Below, piece by piece: positions 1 to 7,897 of a stretch of DNA of 48,124 nucleotides. The notes under the pieces were generated by a model. It was not told where the DNA came from. It did no database searches and worked only from the letters and a program-made list of their open reading frames with translations. Positions within the stretch are counted from its first letter, which is position 1, and every line of letters begins with the position of its first letter. Source of the DNA: SXXH01 sp041165735 (lineage in GTDB: Bacteria > Planctomycetota > UBA1135 > GCA-002686595); NCBI GenBank assembly GCA_046341775.1, contig JBKDQQ010000194.1, positions 1-48,124 of the forward strand. The letters run 5' to 3'. The position numbers and the translations under genes are program-made.

Positions 1-69
1 TAGCTCAGTTGGTAGAGCAGGTGACTCTTAATCATCAGGTCCTAGGTTCGACCCCTAGCGTGGGCACCA
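1..69 (+). tRNA. tRNA-Lys (anticodon CTT), 5' end cut by window edge
   Basis: The window opens at tRNA position 8, so the seven 5' acceptor bases are missing. The D arm (GCTC/GAGC), an anticodon arm with stem GGTGA/TCATC and loop CTCTTAA (anticodon CTT), a T arm with CTAGG/CCTAG around TTCGACC, and the 3' acceptor strand CGTGGGC with discriminator A and encoded CCA are all visible. The missing 5' strand should read GCCCACG. The gene reads toward the TonB receptor. Confidence 0.95.
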
Positions 70-272
70 CTCCTCCCCTCCGCGGCTGATGCCCGCGGAC
101 CGCCGCGAGGACTACGCGCGCGACGAAGCGCCAGGCGCGCCTGCTCCAGCGCGACGCCTCGGGATCCGACCGGCGCTCCAATCCCGGAATCCGTTGGCGG
201 CCGCGCTGCGCCCCGCACCTTGGGCATGCAGGCCGCGAGACGAGGCTTCCCCGGCCCGGCGCCGCATCCACC

Positions 273-2378
273 ATGTTCCTCCAAGACGTCCCCCAGCTGG
301 CCGAGACCACAATCGTCGCCATCCGCTCCGAGCAGACCGTCCCCCGCTCCAGCGCCTCCGTCACGGTGCTGGACGCCGAGGATCTGCGACGCACGCCCGC
401 CCGGACCTTGCCGCGCATGATCGCCCGCGCGGCGGGCGTCGGCGTCTTCCTGCAGGAGACCAACACCGGCGGAGGCGCGCCGATCCTGCGCGGCACCTTG
501 GGCGAGCGCGTGTTGATCGTCGTCGACGGCGTGCGCCTCAACGACGGCACGACGCGCCAAGGCCCCAACCAGTCGCTCAACACGATCGACCCCGCCATCG
601 TCGAGCGCGTGGAGATCGTGCGCGGACCCGCCTCCGTGCTGCACGGTTCGGACGCGATCGGCGGCGCCATCCTGATCACGACCAGGCGTCGCGCGCCCGG
701 CGGCGCGAACACCTCCGGCGACCAGCTCGGCCTGCAAGCCGGACTCGACCAGTCGTTCCAGACCGCGAACATGGGTTGGCGCGGATCGCTGCGCGCGTCG
801 GGGGCGACGGAGGCGTCCGGCTGGTTCGCCAACGCCACCTTCGAGGACTGGAACGAGCTGCGCTCGGGCGACGGCGAGATCGACAACACGGGCTACGGAT
901 CGGATGCGCAGTTCGGCTCTTGGATGCGGAGCTTCGACCCGCGGCGCAGGCTGGTCGTCGTCGCGCGCCGCAAGGTCGACCACGACGTGCCGCGCACCGA
1001 CCGCATGAACGTCGGCTTCGGCCAGGCGTTCCCCTCCAGCGCCGAATTCATCTTCACCAAGCAGGACGCCAGCGCCGCGGTGCTCGAATGGAGCGACGAC
1101 ACCTCCGGATGGGTGTCCGATCGCATGCAGGTGCGCCTGTACGCGCGACGCTACGCCGAGGACAGGCGACTGCGCAGCCAGAGCACGACGACCGGGATCC
1201 CGAGCGCCACGCGCAGCTTCGAGTCGGAGGACACCCTGGGCCTCGGCCTCGGCGCGGACTGGAAGAAGGCGCTCGGCGAAGAGCACTTGCTGAGCTTCGG
1301 GCTCGACTTCGAGACCGAGGACCTCGACAGCGGTCGCGTCAACCAGGTGGTCGCCACCGGCGTCGAGACCCCGGGCGTGCCGCCGTTCGCGCCCGACTCG
1401 ACCTACACGACGGCCGGGCTGTACGCGCAGGACGAGTGGCGCGCCTTCGACGCGTTGGACGTCGTGATGGGCGCGCGCTGGTCGTGGATCGGCTTCGGAT
1501 TCGACGAGTTCACCAGCGGCCCGTCCGGCGGAGCCCATGTCGACGGCGAGTTCGACGACCTCTCGGCGAGCCTGCAAGTCGGCCGCGAGGTCACGCCTGG
1601 CCTGCGCTTGTCGGCCATGGTCGCGCAAGGCTTCCGCGCGCCCCACATGGACGATCTCGCCAAGCGCAGCACGACCTACGGCGGCGTCACCCTGCCCAAC
1701 GCGGACCTGGAGTCCGAGGAGAGCTTGTCCGGCGAGTTCACGGCGGACTGGACCAGGGACCGTTGGACCAGCAGCGCCTCCATCTGGCACACGCACATCG
1801 GCGACGCCATCGGCGCGCGGCGCATCGACGACGGCGGCACGCCCACCGTCGGCGGCGACGACACCTACCTGCGCGACAACATCGGTTCGTTGACGATGTA
1901 CGGCGTCGAACTGCGCGTCGAGCGCCGGCTCGAAGGCGCCTGGAGCGACTTCGCCGTGGCGCTCGGCGCCGCGTGGACGGAAGGCAAGCAGTACGACCCG
2001 ACCGTCGACCCCGCCACCGGCGAGGCCGCGTACGGCGTGCCGGGCCGGCGCATCCCGCCACTGCACGGCGAGCTGGCCCTGCGCTACGACCCGGCGACGC
2101 CGGAAGGCCTCGTGCATTGGGGCGAACTGTCGCTCAAGGCGGCGAACGAGCAGGACCAACTCAACCCAGAAGACAAGCTTGATCCGCGCATCGATCCGAA
2201 CGGCACCGACGGCTGGACCACCGTGGGCTTCGACCTCGGCGGCCCGCTGGGCGCGCAGTCGCGCTCTCGTTGGAGCCTCGGCCTGCACAACATCTTCGAC
2301 GAGTCCTACCGCGTGCACGGTTCGGGCGTCGACGCCCCCGGATTCAACGCGGTGTTCGGCCTGGAGTGGAACTTCTAG
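273..2378 (+). CDS. TonB-dependent outer-membrane receptor
   Basis: Outer-membrane beta-barrel receptor that imports a ligand (siderophore, cobalamin, metal or glycan) using TonB/ExbBD energy. Residues about 10-120 form the plug: a TonB-box-like start (ETTIVAIRSEQ), then VTVLDAEDLRR, RGTLGERVLIVVDGVRLND and VERVEIVRGPASVLHGSDAIGG. The rest, to the terminal Phe (GLEWNF), alternates aromatic and polar residues as in a 22-strand barrel. At 701 aa it has the usual length. Oddity: the first ATG lies almost at the TonB box and no signal peptide is visible. The frame stays open upstream for at least 30 codons but encodes no hydrophobic stretch, so the true start or a frameshift is unresolved. No TonB, ExbB or periplasmic binding gene is nearby, so the ligand is unknown. 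A hairpin follows the stop. Confidence 0.9.
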   Translation: MFLQDVPQLAETTIVAIRSEQTVPRSSASVTVLDAEDLRRTPARTLPRMIARAAGVGVFLQETNTGGGAPILRGTLGERVLIVVDGVRLNDGTTRQGPNQSLNTIDPAIVERVEIVRGPASVLHGSDAIGGAILITTRRRAPGGANTSGDQLGLQAGLDQSFQTANMGWRGSLRASGATEASGWFANATFEDWNELRSGDGEIDNTGYGSDAQFGSWMRSFDPRRRLVVVARRKVDHDVPRTDRMNVGFGQAFPSSAEFIFTKQDASAAVLEWSDDTSGWVSDRMQVRLYARRYAEDRRLRSQSTTTGIPSATRSFESEDTLGLGLGADWKKALGEEHLLSFGLDFETEDLDSGRVNQVVATGVETPGVPPFAPDSTYTTAGLYAQDEWRAFDALDVVMGARWSWIGFGFDEFTSGPSGGAHVDGEFDDLSASLQVGREVTPGLRLSAMVAQGFRAPHMDDLAKRSTTYGGVTLPNADLESEESLSGEFTADWTRDRWTSSASIWHTHIGDAIGARRIDDGGTPTVGGDDTYLRDNIGSLTMYGVELRVERRLEGAWSDFAVALGAAWTEGKQYDPTVDPATGEAAYGVPGRRIPPLHGELALRYDPATPEGLVHWGELSLKAANEQDQLNPEDKLDPRIDPNGTDGWTTVGFDLGGPLGAQSRSRWSLGLHNIFDESYRVHGSGVDAPGFNAVFGLEWNF

Positions 2379-2404
2379 GGTCGAGCACGTGTCTCCATGG
2401 AGCA

Positions 2405-2428
2405 GCTCCGGCCAGGCACGGCCGGAGC
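2405..2428 (+). terminator. Hairpin after the TonB receptor gene
   Basis: A perfect 9-bp stem, GCTCCGGCC/GGCCGGAGC, with a 6-nt loop begins 27 nt after the receptor stop. There is no T tract. Its position between convergent genes suits a terminator. Confidence 0.45.
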
Positions 2429-2500
2429 CCAACCGCGGTCGCTGCGCGCAGGCAAGGCGCGTCGCGACCGCGGCTCTTCCGGACGCTTCGAGTCGCCGGG

Positions 2501-2584
2501 AAGAGGACTCGCCTCGGCGGAGCGAGGACTCGCGTCGGCAGGGCCAAGACTGCCGTCGTCAGGGCCAAGACTCCCGTCGTCAGG
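2501..2584. repeat. Four imperfect 21-bp tandem repeats
   Basis: Units 2501-2521, 2522-2542, 2543-2563 and 2564-2584 follow the pattern G-C-(G/C)-A-(G/A)-GACTCGCGTCGGCAGG. The last two differ at one base (GACTGCC versus GACTCCC). The array lies between convergent genes and its last unit runs into the stop codon of the Rid-family gene (2580-2582, minus strand). On the minus strand one frame would read a heptad repeat (LTTGVLA-LTTAVLA-LPTRVLA), but this is not the Rid frame. Confidence 0.75.
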
Positions 2585-2984
2585 GCAGGGCCGCGACCGC
2601 TTCGATCTCCACGAGCGCGCCGTCCTCCAGCAGGTCCGCGACCTGCACGAGCGCCATCGCCGGCCAGTGGCGGCCGACATGGCGCTTCCACGCCTCGCCG
2701 CAGGCCTTGGTGGCGGCCAGGTAGGCGCGCTTGTCGACGACGTAGATCGTCATCTTGGCGAGGTGCGCGGGCTCGCCTCCGGCGGCCCGCACCACGGCGC
2801 ACACGTTGGCCAGCGCCTGCTCGAACTGCGCGGCGAAGTCGCCGCGTCCGACGAGGCGCTGCTCGGCGTCCCAGGCGATCTGCCCGGCCACGTGCAGGAT
2901 GCGGCCGGCGTTCTCGACCAGCACGCCGTTGGCGTAGCCCTTGGGAGCCTTCCAACCCGGGGGTTCGACGACGACGAGCTTCAT
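2580..2984 (-). CDS. Rid (YjgF/YER057c/UK114) family protein lacking the catalytic Arg
   Basis: Small trimeric-fold protein (134 aa, normal length). True RidA hydrolyses reactive enamine/imine intermediates such as 2-aminoacrylate using an Arg near residue 105 in a motif like PARSCVEVARLP. Here the equivalent segment reads PAMALVQVADLL, so Met replaces the Arg; the following ALVEIEAVA strand is conserved. It therefore belongs to a non-RidA Rid subgroup whose reaction is not established. It starts 10 nt after the stop of the SDR gene on the same strand, so the two are almost certainly co-transcribed and may act on the same metabolite. The gene end overlaps a 21-bp tandem repeat. Confidence 0.88.
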   Translation of the reverse strand: MKLVVVEPPGWKAPKGYANGVLVENAGRILHVAGQIAWDAEQRLVGRGDFAAQFEQALANVCAVVRAAGGEPAHLAKMTIYVVDKRAYLAATKACGEAWKRHVGRHWPAMALVQVADLLEDGALVEIEAVAALP

Positions 2985-2994
2985 GCCGGTGACC

Positions 2995-3807
2995 TCATGC
3001 CGGACGCCATTGTTCGGCCTGATCGTCGGCGATCAAGCCGCGGCCGCCGACCAGCTCGACCAGCATCCCGTTGCGATCGCCCCCCGCGAGGCGCGCCACC
3101 ACGTCGGCGATCTCCTCGCACGACACGAGGCTGCCGCCCGGGTTTTCCTTGGCGAGGAAGGCGCGCACCTCCTCCGGCGTCCGTCCGGTTTTCTTGACAA
3201 TGCGCCCGACGGTCCCGTCGGTCATGGGCGAGTCGACATAGTGCGGGCAGACGAGGTTCATCGTCACGCCCTTGCCTTCGAGCTCCGCCGCCGCGCAGCG
3301 CGTGTAGCCGACCAGCGCGTGCTTGCTGGCGACGTAGGCCGCGGCGTAGGGGTACCCGCGCAGTCCCGCGCTGCTGGCGACGTTGACGATGCGGCCGTGA
3401 CCGCGCTCGAGCATCGCCGGCGCGAAGCGCTCGATCAGCCGCCGCGGCCCGTGGAAGTTCGTGCGCAGGTGCTTCTCGTAGATGTCGACGCCCGTCTCGC
3501 GCCCGTGCCGCAGGAACGGCGCCGTCTCCGCGATCCCGGCGTTGTTGACCAGCCACCACACGCCGCCGCGCCGCTCGAGCTCCGGCTCCAGCTCCGCCAC
3601 CGCGTCGTCGTAGGTGGCCGGATCGGTCACGTCCAAGTGCACCGCCCAGGCGACGCCACCCTCGGCCTTGATGGAGTCGGCGGTGTCGTGCACCGACTCC
3701 AGGCTGCGGGCCGCACAGACCACGGCGGCGCCGGCGCGCGCGAGGCGCAGCGCGATGGCGGCTCCGATGCCGCGGCCGGCGCCGGTGACGAGTGCCACGG
3801 GTTGCAT
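2995..3807 (-). CDS. Short-chain dehydrogenase/reductase (SDR)
   Basis: NAD(P)-dependent classical SDR of 270 aa. Visible features: dinucleotide motif TGAGRGIG at residues 8-15, the LDVTD adenine-ring contact, NNAG, the catalytic Ser in VNVASSAG, and catalytic YVASK (YxxxK). The post-YxxxK segment NLVCPHYVDSPMT has the usual Pro-containing cofactor strand. It resembles 3-hydroxyacyl/3-hydroxybutyrate dehydrogenase-type SDRs, but the substrate cannot be read from sequence. The ATG at 3807 places the dinucleotide fold immediately at the N-terminus, as normal. A 6-bp hairpin lies directly before the start codon. It is first in a two-gene unit with the Rid protein and divergent from the flavin oxidoreductase gene across 111 bp that should hold both promoters. 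Confidence 0.92.
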   Translation of the reverse strand: MQPVALVTGAGRGIGAAIALRLARAGAAVVCAARSLESVHDTADSIKAEGGVAWAVHLDVTDPATYDDAVAELEPELERRGGVWWLVNNAGIAETAPFLRHGRETGVDIYEKHLRTNFHGPRRLIERFAPAMLERGHGRIVNVASSAGLRGYPYAAAYVASKHALVGYTRCAAAELEGKGVTMNLVCPHYVDSPMTDGTVGRIVKKTGRTPEEVRAFLAKENPGGSLVSCEEIADVVARLAGGDRNGMLVELVGGRGLIADDQAEQWRPA

Positions 3808-3918
3808 GCGGGCATCTTGCCCGCCGCGCGCGGGATTTGTCGAGCGACGACGGCGCTTTCGTCCTCGATCCGACGCCCGATGGCGGCGCGGGCGCGAGGT
3901 GCGCACAATGCGCGCGCC

Positions 3919-5322
3919 ATGCTGCTGTTCCGACCGCTCGAGCACCGCGCCTTGAGGCTCGCCACGCGCGCCTGGGTGCCGGCCATGGTGCCTTGGCGCT
4001 CGAACGAGGCTGGCGAGGCGACCGACGAGGTGCGCGCCTGGTACGGGCGCTTCGCCGACGGACGCCCGGGCGCCATCGTGGTCGAAGCCACCGGCGTGCG
4101 CGACGTCAAGAGCGGCCCGCTGCTGAGGATCGGCGACGATCGCTTCGTGCCGGGGCTCGCCAAGGTGGTCGAGGAGGTGCGTCGCCGATCCGAAGGACGC
4201 ACGCGCCTCTACATCCAGTTGATCGACTTCCTCGGCATCCGCCGCCGGCCCGAGAAGGCCATGTGGACGCGACGGTTCTGGCGGCCGGCGCAGCGCCACC
4301 GTGAACGGCTCCACGCCGCCGACGGCGACGAAGCGTGGCTCGCCATGGACGAGCCGGCGCTGCGCGAGCGCGTGCTGCTCCTGCCGCATGCCAGCCTCCT
4401 CGCGGCGTTGGACGCGCGCGAGGCCGAGGAGCTCGAGATGGGCTGGCGCGAGCGCGTGGTCGACACGCACCTGCCGCACATCGCCGACTTGCCGCGCGCA
4501 TTGCCGCCGCTCTTCGCCGCCGCCGCCCGGCGCGCGCGCGAAGCCGGCTTCGATGGCGTCGAGCTGCATTGCGCGCACGCCTACACCTTGGCGAGCTTCC
4601 TCTCGCGCACCAACGATCGCGCGGACGGCTACGGAGGATCGAACGAAGCGCGCGCGCGCCTGCCGCTCGAGGTCCTGCGCGCCGTTCGAGCCGCCGTCGG
4701 CGAGGACTGGGTGGTCGGCGCGCGCATCCTCGGCGAAGAGTGCATCGCGGGCGGCTCGACCATCGACGACGCGACGGAGCATGCGCTGCGCCTCTCGCGC
4801 GCGGGGCTCGACTTCCTCTCGGTCAGCCGCGGCGGCAAGTTCGAGGACGCGCGCCAACCCAAGGTGGGCGAGGCCGCCTATCCGTACACCGGCCCGAGCG
4901 GCCACGCTTGCATGCCGACGATCAAGTCGCACGGCGATCCGCGCGGCGCGAACCTGCACCTGTCCCGCGCCATCCGCGCCGCGCTGCGCGCCGACGGCCT
5001 GCCGACACCCGTGGTCGGCGCGGGCGGCATCGACAACCTGGCGCTCGCCGAACAAGCCCTCGCCGATGGTTCGTGCGACCTCGTGGGCGCCGCGCGCCAA
5101 TCGCTCGCCGATCCTGATTGGTGGCGCAAGCTCGAGCTGTCGCGCGAGCACGAAGTGCGTCGTTGCAGCTACACGAACTACTGCGAGGGACTCGACCAGC
5201 GCCACAAGCAGGTCACCTGCCGCCTGTGGGACCGCGACCACGCCGCGCGCGACGCCGATGGCGGCCTGTCGCTCTCCCACGACGGCAAGCGACGTCTGCT
5301 CGCGCCTCCTTGGCCGCGTTGA
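3919..5322 (+). CDS. NADH:flavin oxidoreductase, old yellow enzyme family with Cys-rich tail
   Basis: FMN-dependent TIM-barrel oxidoreductase of 467 aa, probably reducing an activated double bond. The OYE/2,4-dienoyl-CoA-reductase signature is present: GVELHCAHAYTLASF followed by LSRTNDRADGYGGS, then VVGARI and a C-terminal FMN-phosphate segment (VVGAGGIDN, DLVGAARQSLADPDW). The tail after the barrel carries three cysteines in RCSYTNYC and QVTCRLW. This resembles the Fe-S-linker position of dienoyl-CoA reductases, but the spacing is not classical and the second flavin domain is absent. The ATG at 3919 precedes LLFRPLEHRALRL, a typical OYE N-terminus. It is divergent from the SDR/Rid pair, suggesting a shared redox or catabolic role. 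Confidence 0.88.
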   Translation: MLLFRPLEHRALRLATRAWVPAMVPWRSNEAGEATDEVRAWYGRFADGRPGAIVVEATGVRDVKSGPLLRIGDDRFVPGLAKVVEEVRRRSEGRTRLYIQLIDFLGIRRRPEKAMWTRRFWRPAQRHRERLHAADGDEAWLAMDEPALRERVLLLPHASLLAALDAREAEELEMGWRERVVDTHLPHIADLPRALPPLFAAAARRAREAGFDGVELHCAHAYTLASFLSRTNDRADGYGGSNEARARLPLEVLRAVRAAVGEDWVVGARILGEECIAGGSTIDDATEHALRLSRAGLDFLSVSRGGKFEDARQPKVGEAAYPYTGPSGHACMPTIKSHGDPRGANLHLSRAIRAALRADGLPTPVVGAGGIDNLALAEQALADGSCDLVGAARQSLADPDWWRKLELSREHEVRRCSYTNYCEGLDQRHKQVTCRLWDRDHAARDADGGLSLSHDGKRRLLAPPWPR

Positions 5323-5400
5323 TCGTGCCGCGCAAGGCGCAAGCCTACGCGCAGGGAGTCCCGCTTGACGCCCGATTCTCCTCCGTGGAGGATTCGGCAC

Positions 5401-6390
5401 ATGGCCCTCGTCGCGACCTGCCTCCTCGCGCTGGCTGCTAGCCAGGCTTCGCAACCCGAATTGATCGCCCTGCGCAGCGCTTGGACCAGCGGTCGCGCAT
5501 GCAACGTGACCATCGTCATCGAGGACTCGGTGGCGATCAATCAGCGCGCCTCGGACGGTTCCGTCATCTCGATCGTCGGCGAGGGCAAGCACACTTGGCG
5601 CCAAGAGCATGTGGACACCTGGATCGCCGTGGAGAAGGACGCACTCGTCGGCGTTCGACGGCGCTACGCGAGCGCACGCGGCACGTCCCGGTGCAAGATC
5701 GGCGCGAGCGAACAGATCGTCGAGTACCCCGGCTCGCTGGACGGCGTCACCGTGGTCCACGAGTCCAAGCGGGGGCGCGTCGAAGGACGCTACGAGGACC
5801 GCAAGCCGCCGCGCGACACCAAGTTCCTGCAGGGCCATCCCATGGCGACCGGGCTCGAGCGCCTGCTGTCCGACACGCCGGTCGCGCCGGGAGCGGAGTG
5901 GACCTTCGACGCGGAGGACTTGCACGCCGCGCTGCAGTTGTCGCACGTGCCCAAGGTCGCCCTCCACCCTTGGGCCGAGAGCAAGCAGGCTGGCGAGAAG
6001 GACCTGCCTCGCCTGGGCGAGGGCTTCGCGCATGACTACGAATGGACCTGCAGCGCCAAGCTCCAGCAAGCCGAGGTGGAAGTCGATGGCGCTCCCTGCG
6101 CGGTGATCGCGCTGAAGGCCGTCGGTCGCTCGAGCGCGAAGTCCGGCGGCAAGGACGCCGCGCCTAATCCGGACTTCGAGGCGCGATTGGAGGGCAGCTT
6201 GACCTGGGATCGCCGCTTGCAGCAGCCGCGCAAGTTCCAAATGACCGGCACCCTCGCCGGACCGCCGACCAGCGGCGAGCTGCGCAGGCTCGATTCGGCG
6301 ACCAGGAAGCAACCGCTCGCGCGAGTCTCGAACTGGTCCTGCACCATCGAAGTGCAACCAACCGCTCCCGAGCAGCCGCGCGCCAAGTGA
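5401..6390 (+). CDS. Exported protein, paralog family member A
   Basis: No named function recognised. The ATG at 5401 gives a clean signal peptide (MALVATCLLALAASQASQ); a start at 5365 would add 12 polar residues and is less likely. The mature protein of about 310 aa has an N-terminal beta-rich half, a block LERLLSDTPVAPGAEWTFD, a block DYEWTCSAKL...VDGAPCAVIALKA, and a final LEGSLTWDRR block. The same three blocks occur in the same order in the two minus-strand genes ending at 6801 and 7898, so the three appear to be divergent paralogs. It starts 78 nt after the oxidoreductase stop and is convergent with member B. The role is unknown; the fold suggests a periplasmic beta-sandwich protein. 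Confidence 0.75.
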   Translation: MALVATCLLALAASQASQPELIALRSAWTSGRACNVTIVIEDSVAINQRASDGSVISIVGEGKHTWRQEHVDTWIAVEKDALVGVRRRYASARGTSRCKIGASEQIVEYPGSLDGVTVVHESKRGRVEGRYEDRKPPRDTKFLQGHPMATGLERLLSDTPVAPGAEWTFDAEDLHAALQLSHVPKVALHPWAESKQAGEKDLPRLGEGFAHDYEWTCSAKLQQAEVEVDGAPCAVIALKAVGRSSAKSGGKDAAPNPDFEARLEGSLTWDRRLQQPRKFQMTGTLAGPPTSGELRRLDSATRKQPLARVSNWSCTIEVQPTAPEQPRAK

Positions 6391-6800
6391 CGCGCGGGCA
6401 ATCGCTCCGCCGTCGATCGTGGATTGCCTTCGCGCATCAAGCGCGCCTCGCGCTGGAATCGATCTGATTCCAACTCGCCGTCCCGACCGCGCGATTCCCG
6501 GCTGGAGGCGAGGGGCGCTTTCCTTCGTCCGAGCGGGCGCTATCGCGCACGACATGGCCGCAGCACGCGATCGTCGATGCCCATCCAATGCCGAGCGGCG
6601 AGGACCCGTCCGCCACCTTCATCGGCGCGAGCAGATGCTGCGACAGTGCATGGCAATTCCTCCCCTCTTCGAGTTCGAGGACGCATTGGCGCATCTGGAG
6701 AATGGCAAGCACCGGCCCACGGCTCGTGGCCGTCAGCTTGCCCGCAGTGCCGCCCTTCGGGTGGACAGATGGTTCAGACTCCCAACCTCGACCACGGCGT
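6391..6800. other. 410-bp gene-free gap between convergent paralogs
   Basis: No reading frame here has convincing coding character or a recognisable product. Base composition is somewhat less GC-rich than in the flanking genes. The only structure found is a 7-bp perfect hairpin, TGGAATC/GATTCCA with loop GATCT at 6454-6472, lying 64 nt after the stop of family member A; it could terminate that gene. Confidence 0.5.
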
Positions 6801-7862
6801 TCAGGGGCCGGGCTCGCACTTCGTGCTGGCGATGAACGAGCCCTGTTCGCGCCGCACCAAGCGATCCTTCGCGCCCAGCGCGAAGGAGGTCGAACAGCGC
6901 AGCTCGCCCTTGAGCTGCAGGCTGGTGCAGCAGCCGAGCCGCCTGTCGTAGACGAGCTCCCCCGCCAGCGTGGCCGCGAGCGTCTCCTCGATCGGATCCA
7001 TCGAGCCGAACGAGAGCAACGAGCCGGGCTCCGCGCTCGAGGTGGTCGCCGGCCGGCCCACGGCCTGCCCCGCGCCTTCGCCCACGCGGCGCAGCGCGAG
7101 GCGCACCACCGTGGCGTCCGCGGACGACACGCTGGCCGTGCCGCTCCACTTGGCGGCGCGCCACGGGATCTCCGCTCGCGGCGGCGGCACGGGCTCGCCG
7201 CCCTTCGGCAGCGGCAGCAGCAGTTCCTGCACGTCGAGGCGCAAGGCGCGCGCGATCGCCTCGGGCGCGAGCTCCCAGCGCTCCCCGAGCGCGACGGAAG
7301 CGGCGGGCAGCAAGTCGCCCAAGGGCGGTTCGGCGTCGACGCTCGCGAGGCAGCTCGGATCGTGCTCCACCTCCCCTTCGAAGGCCCGCTCCCATGTCCC
7401 GTCGTCGCGGCGCCGGACGCGCGCCACGGCGCCGGCGAGCGGCGAAACGACGGAGCGTTGGCGCATCTGGGCGCCGGCGTCGCGCGCGATGGTGCGTTCG
7501 AGCTCCAAGAAGCGCCGCGTGGCGTGCACGCTGCGCGCGGCGCCATCCACCGTCGCCACCGCGACCGTCCGCTCCTCCCACGCTTCGCGTTCCCCGACCA
7601 GCCGCGGACGCGCGCTGTCCTTGTCGATCTTGGCCTCGACGCCATCGACCACCTTGACCGTGCCGGCCGGCGAGAGCGAGGCGTGCAGTTCGCGCACGAC
7701 CTTCGTCGCGCGACCCTCCTTGGGCGGCGCCCGAAGCTCGAAGACCTGCGGCGTTGGCGCGGATTCCTGCACCGCATCCCGCGCGCCCGGAACGAACGAG
7801 GACCCGCCCTCCGCCATGGCGGGGACGAGTCCTGCGAGGGAGACGAGGATCGGAGCGAGCAT
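6801..7862 (-). CDS. Exported protein, paralog family member B
   Basis: 353 aa, function not recognised. A signal peptide (MLAPILVSLAGLVPAMA) is followed by a Pro/charged segment. It shares with members A and C the blocks LGDLLPAASVALGERWELA, RALRLDVQELLLPLP, KWSGTASVSS...VVRLALRRVG and LAGELVYDRRLGC...LQLKGEL. Two adjacent Cys (GCC) in the last block are not in the other members. It starts 35 nt after member C on the same strand, so C and B probably form one transcript. ATG at 7862 is the only start that retains the signal peptide. Confidence 0.75.
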   Translation of the reverse strand: MLAPILVSLAGLVPAMAEGGSSFVPGARDAVQESAPTPQVFELRAPPKEGRATKVVRELHASLSPAGTVKVVDGVEAKIDKDSARPRLVGEREAWEERTVAVATVDGAARSVHATRRFLELERTIARDAGAQMRQRSVVSPLAGAVARVRRRDDGTWERAFEGEVEHDPSCLASVDAEPPLGDLLPAASVALGERWELAPEAIARALRLDVQELLLPLPKGGEPVPPPRAEIPWRAAKWSGTASVSSADATVVRLALRRVGEGAGQAVGRPATTSSAEPGSLLSFGSMDPIEETLAATLAGELVYDRRLGCCTSLQLKGELRCSTSFALGAKDRLVRREQGSFIASTKCEPGP

Positions 7863-7897
7863 GGCGCCATGCTAGCGCCGGCACGCCGCCACGGGCG

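Noticed and set aside
2995..6588. Open frame of 1197 codons on the minus strand
   Set aside because: Only its last 270 codons (SDR) look like a protein. The rest runs antisense to the flavin oxidoreductase and an exported protein and is open because of high GC third positions.
6419..6835. 138-codon plus-strand frame in the gap between convergent paralogs
   Set aside because: No start signal, no homology recognised, and it runs into the end of the opposing gene.
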